Notes under the pieces: model-generated
Seen by the model: only the letters and a program-made list of their open reading frames with translations
What the model was told of the DNA's origin: nothing
Databases searched by the model: none
Shown here: piece by piece, positions 51,415 through 53,762 of the stretch
How positions within the stretch are numbered: the first letter of the stretch is position 1
How the letters are laid out: each line of letters opens with the position of its first letter
Translations under genes and position numbers: made by a program
Assembly (NCBI RefSeq): GCF_004328075.1
Contig: NZ_SJFN01000032.1
Coordinates: forward strand, 1-53,762
From: Siculibacillus lacustris
GTDB taxonomy: Bacteria > Pseudomonadota > Alphaproteobacteria > Rhizobiales > Ancalomicrobiaceae
Direction of reading: 5' to 3'
Length of the DNA stretch: 53,762 nucleotides

Positions 51415-51532
51415 CTCTCCACCGTCGCTCCCGGCGAGCGAAGCGAGGGAAGGGAGCCCATCGGCCTCTGGACGCATCGAAAAGTCCTTGGGTCCCCTTC
51501 CCGGCGCGTGCCGCGCCGCCGGGGACGACGGC
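51415..51532. repeat. Dispersed repeat B, copy 2
   Basis: It opens CCGTCGCTCCCGGCGAGCGA plus AGCGAGGGAAGGGAG and closes CCCCTTCCCGGCGCGTGCCG plus CGCCGCCGGGGACGACGGC. Copy 1 is at 7938-8070; the centres differ while the ends are nearly identical. The ends are similar inverted sequences, as in small non-autonomous palindromic elements. Confidence 0.6.
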
Positions 51533-52096
51533 TCGAGTGGGACGCGTCCGGCCACCCGCTTCGACGCATCGGAAATCCTCGCACGCGTTCGAAAGGACCC
51601 ACGTCGAGGCGACGGAATAGCGCGGACGGAGACGATCGCCGCTGGGCCCGGCCCCCGAAAGCCGAGCGGCCGCACGGCGTGCGCGTCCGGCGCGCAGGTC
51701 GGAAAGGCGTGTCGCCGTCCCGGCCGAGGGGCGGACTTCATGTTGAGAATCCGAGTCCGCCGCGGCGAGAAGCCGAGTCCGCAGCCGTGCGGAAAGCGAT
51801 TCCGCCCCCTCGCTCAAGCTACTGTTCCGAAACATTTTTCGATCCGCTCTTAAAGTATCGATTCGGCTTCTTCAGATCCCGATTCCGGTCCTTCACGAAA
51901 CGATTCCACACGAAGATACCGTGTCCCGAACGCGGCCCGGCGACCACTGCCGAACCCGTCACCACCGGATCCCGCCGATACGACGAAGCCGCCCGCGGAG
52001 GTCCACGGGCGGCTCGGGTCATGCAGAGACTGCGGCGGCGTGCGCCCCCGGTGAAGGCCGCCGCCCGGCCCCCTCGCGGGGTCGGACAGCGGGCGA

Positions 52097-53762
52097 TCAC
52101 GGCTGGGCGGTCGGGGTCGGCTCGTTGATCAGCGGCGTGATCCGGCGGACGGTGACGCGGCGGTTCTCCCGCGACGGGCCGTCGACCTTCACCTTGAGGT
52201 ACTGCTCGCCGTAGCCCTGGGTGGTCAGGTTCTCGGAGGGGACCTGATAGTCGCGGGTCAGGACCTCGGCCACCGCCTGGGCGCGGCGATCCGACAGCGA
52301 CAGATTGTCGAGGTCGGAGCCGACCGTGTCGGTGTGGCCTTCGATCAGGAAGACCTCACTGGGGTTGGCCTCGACCGCCTTGCGGATGGCTTCGGCGATC
52401 ACCGCCAGACGACGGGCCTGATCTGGGGTGACCTCCCAGGAGCCGGTGTCGAAGGTGATGGTGTCGAGGTCGACGCTGCGCATGCGGGCGCGCAGGTCGG
52501 GGCTCGCCCGCACCTCGTCGAGGCTGTAACGCCGTTCGACGCGGGTCACCGGCGGTGCGATCAGGGTGTCGTAGATCAGCGTCTCGTCGGCGCGATCGGC
52601 GTCGACCACATAGCGGTCCTGGGGCATGACCAGCACCGGCGGCGGCAGGATCACGATCTCCTCGCGGGGATGGCGGGGACGCGGCCGGAAGCCGTTGTCG
52701 ATCAGCACCACCTGGCGGCCGTCGGGATATTCGCGGATGCGCTGCACCAGGCGTCCGTCGGGATCGGTGATGGTGATGATGCGGGTCCCGTCCGGACGCA
52801 CCCAGGTCGAGACGATCTGATCGCCGCGGGTCTCGGTGTGTACCGGGTAGCCGAGCTCGCGGAAGCGTTCGGTCTCGTCGTGGCGCACGAAGCTGCGGCC
52901 CTCGTCCTGGACGATGGTGCGGCCGGGTTCGCGGTAGTAGGTGACGCCGCCGTCATCGATGCGCTGCCGCTGCTGGTGGACGTCGTCGAGGCGCTTGGGA
53001 CCGCCGCCGGCCCCCGACAGCAGGTAGCCGCCGACCAGACCGACACCGACGCCGATCGCCGCCCCGCCGAGCGGCGTGATGCCGGGACGTCCCGGCGCGG
53101 GCGGCGTCGGGCCGCCGGGCTGGGGCGGGATCGGCCGGGCGATGCCGGGACCACCCGGTCCGCCGACGCCGGGCTGACCGACGACCGGGCCGCCGGGGGT
53201 GCCGGGGGCCGTGGCGCCGGGGCCGCCCGGAACCGGAGTGCCGGGACCGCCGGGCTGCGGCGTACCGGGGCGGACCGGCCCGGGAGTTCCGGGCTGACCG
53301 ATGACCGGCTGGGGACTGCCCGGCAGGCCGACGCCGGGGGCGACCGGAACGCCGGGGCGAATGCCGCCGGCACCGACGGGCGGCGTTCCGGGGGCGGGCT
53401 GCGGCGTGGCCACCGCCGGCGCGGGCGGCGTGACCGGCACGGCGACGCCGGGGGCGGACGGCACGACCGGGGCAGTCCCGACAGGGGCGGCGACGGCGGG
53501 CGCGGGCGGCGTGGCCGGAGCGGTCACCGGCACGCCGGGGCGCGGCTGGCCCGGCGCTTGGCCGACGGGCGGCTGGCCCGGCACCTGACCGGCCGGCGGA
53601 CGCGGCGGGAACAGGCCGGCGGGCGGGTGGGCCTGACCGGGACCCGCGGCGGGGACCGACGGGCGAATCGGGGCGGGCGTCACCGGCGCGACCACCGGCG
53701 GGGCGACATGGGCCGGTGCCGGAGCGATCGGTACCACCGGACGGGCCGGCGCCGGGGGCACC
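52097..53762 (-). CDS. OmpA-domain protein with Pro/Gly-rich N-terminal region (partial)
   Basis: The visible 554 residues end in an OmpA-type peptidoglycan-binding domain (ITFDTGSWEVTPDQARRLAV, IEGHTDTVGSDLDNLSLSDR, VTVRRITPLI). Before it are a short hydrophobic glycine-rich helix (about 225-250; GVGVGLVGGYLLSGAGGGPK) and a region with YREPGRT, DPDGRLVQRIREYPDGRQVV and YSLDEVRASPDLRAR. The first 220 residues are Pro/Gly/Ala repeats (GTPGPVRPGTPQPGGPGTPV). The gene runs off the right edge, so the true start and any signal peptide are not visible. It is probably an envelope protein tethering the outer membrane to peptidoglycan. Confidence 0.85.
   Translation of the reverse strand, partial: VPPAPARPVVPIAPAPAHVAPPVVAPVTPAPIRPSVPAAGPGQAHPPAGLFPPRPPAGQVPGQPPVGQAPGQPRPGVPVTAPATPPAPAVAAPVGTAPVVPSAPGVAVPVTPPAPAVATPQPAPGTPPVGAGGIRPGVPVAPGVGLPGSPQPVIGQPGTPGPVRPGTPQPGGPGTPVPGGPGATAPGTPGGPVVGQPGVGGPGGPGIARPIPPQPGGPTPPAPGRPGITPLGGAAIGVGVGLVGGYLLSGAGGGPKRLDDVHQQRQRIDDGGVTYYREPGRTIVQDEGRSFVRHDETERFRELGYPVHTETRGDQIVSTWVRPDGTRIITITDPDGRLVQRIREYPDGRQVVLIDNGFRPRPRHPREEIVILPPPVLVMPQDRYVVDADRADETLIYDTLIAPPVTRVERRYSLDEVRASPDLRARMRSVDLDTITFDTGSWEVTPDQARRLAVIAEAIRKAVEANPSEVFLIEGHTDTVGSDLDNLSLSDRRAQAVAEVLTRDYQVPSENLTTQGYGEQYLKVKVDGPSRENRRVTVRRITPLINEPTPTAQP

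Larger units (their letters stand above)
51020..52096. other. Gene-free repeat-rich region
   Basis: No supportable gene lies in these 1.08 kb; open frames here look like codon shadows of GC-rich DNA. Visible structures are a 60-bp-period direct repeat (51051 and 51111), an ATTCCG-rich run (about 51188-51208), repeat B copy 2 (51415-51532), and an AT-richer stretch near 51830-51920 that may hold a promoter or degraded DNA. Confidence 0.5.

Noticed and set aside
51020-52096. Several 90-290 residue open frames in the gene-free region
   Set aside because: They overlap in several frames, are Arg/Pro/Ser-rich, cross repeat B and lack ribosome sites or motifs.
1-53762. CRISPR arrays, tRNA or rRNA genes, prophage, defence islands
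   Set aside because: No regular spacer-repeat array, no cloverleaf or rRNA segment, and no phage structural or restriction/toxin family was recognised on either strand.

Overview
The window is about 54 kb of very GC-rich DNA with short intergenic spaces, ATGA start/stop overlaps, many GTG starts and alphaproteobacterial marker families (type-2 CtaA next to DUF2842, DUF2336, short NAD kinase, soxBDAG, ExoP/ExoF/ExoY-like genes). I infer a chromosome segment of an alphaproteobacterium, most likely Hyphomicrobiales; the genus cannot be fixed from sequence alone. No rRNA, tRNA, CRISPR array or prophage was recognised.

Left end (1-8 kb): the right end of an IS21-family element (istB tail plus terminal repeats) has replaced the 3' end of a methyltransferase gene that follows a PAAR-protein gene. 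Next is a reverse-strand module: an OpgC-like membrane acyltransferase overlapping a secreted SGNH-fold protein that has lost two catalytic residues, then a second SGNH protein with all of them. A TPR/pentapeptide-repeat gene is split by one in-frame TAG. A DUF-like small protein, an Asp/Glu-racemase-family gene and a divergent Lrp/AsnC regulator follow. About 850 bp of gene-free palindromic repeats separate this from the next block.

8.6-18.2 kb: a secreted GH3 beta-glucosidase with a PA14 insert, a TRAP-type solute-binding protein, a divergent DctS/DctR-like two-component pair, a GGDEF/EAL protein and a small membrane protein.

18.3-25.7 kb: soxBDAG (heterotetrameric sarcosine oxidase), cytochrome c', a diheme cytochrome c and cutA. 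25.8-39.7 kb: nadK, an Hpt protein convergent with DUF2336, a lytic transglycosylase with an Ala-rich tail, a CitE-like lyase, flavin reductase plus nitroreductase, a secreted Pro-rich protein, pncA, a CoA-binding protein, metY, ctaA and DUF2842.

39.7-44.4 kb: an exopolysaccharide group: a Wzz/BY-kinase-like protein without a recognisable P-loop, a short export lipoprotein and a polyprenyl-phosphate sugar transferase. 44.4-53.8 kb: a LysE exporter, a frameshifted SDR pseudogene beside a large IlvD/Edd dehydratase, MsrQ, PadR-DUF2218 with a perfect operator-like palindrome, an EamA transporter, 1.1 kb of gene-free repeats, and an OmpA-domain protein with a Pro/Gly-rich N-terminal region that runs off the right edge.

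The best candidates for something undescribed are the OpgC/active-SGNH/degenerate-SGNH module, the P-loop-less BY-kinase, and the paired palindromic repeats.
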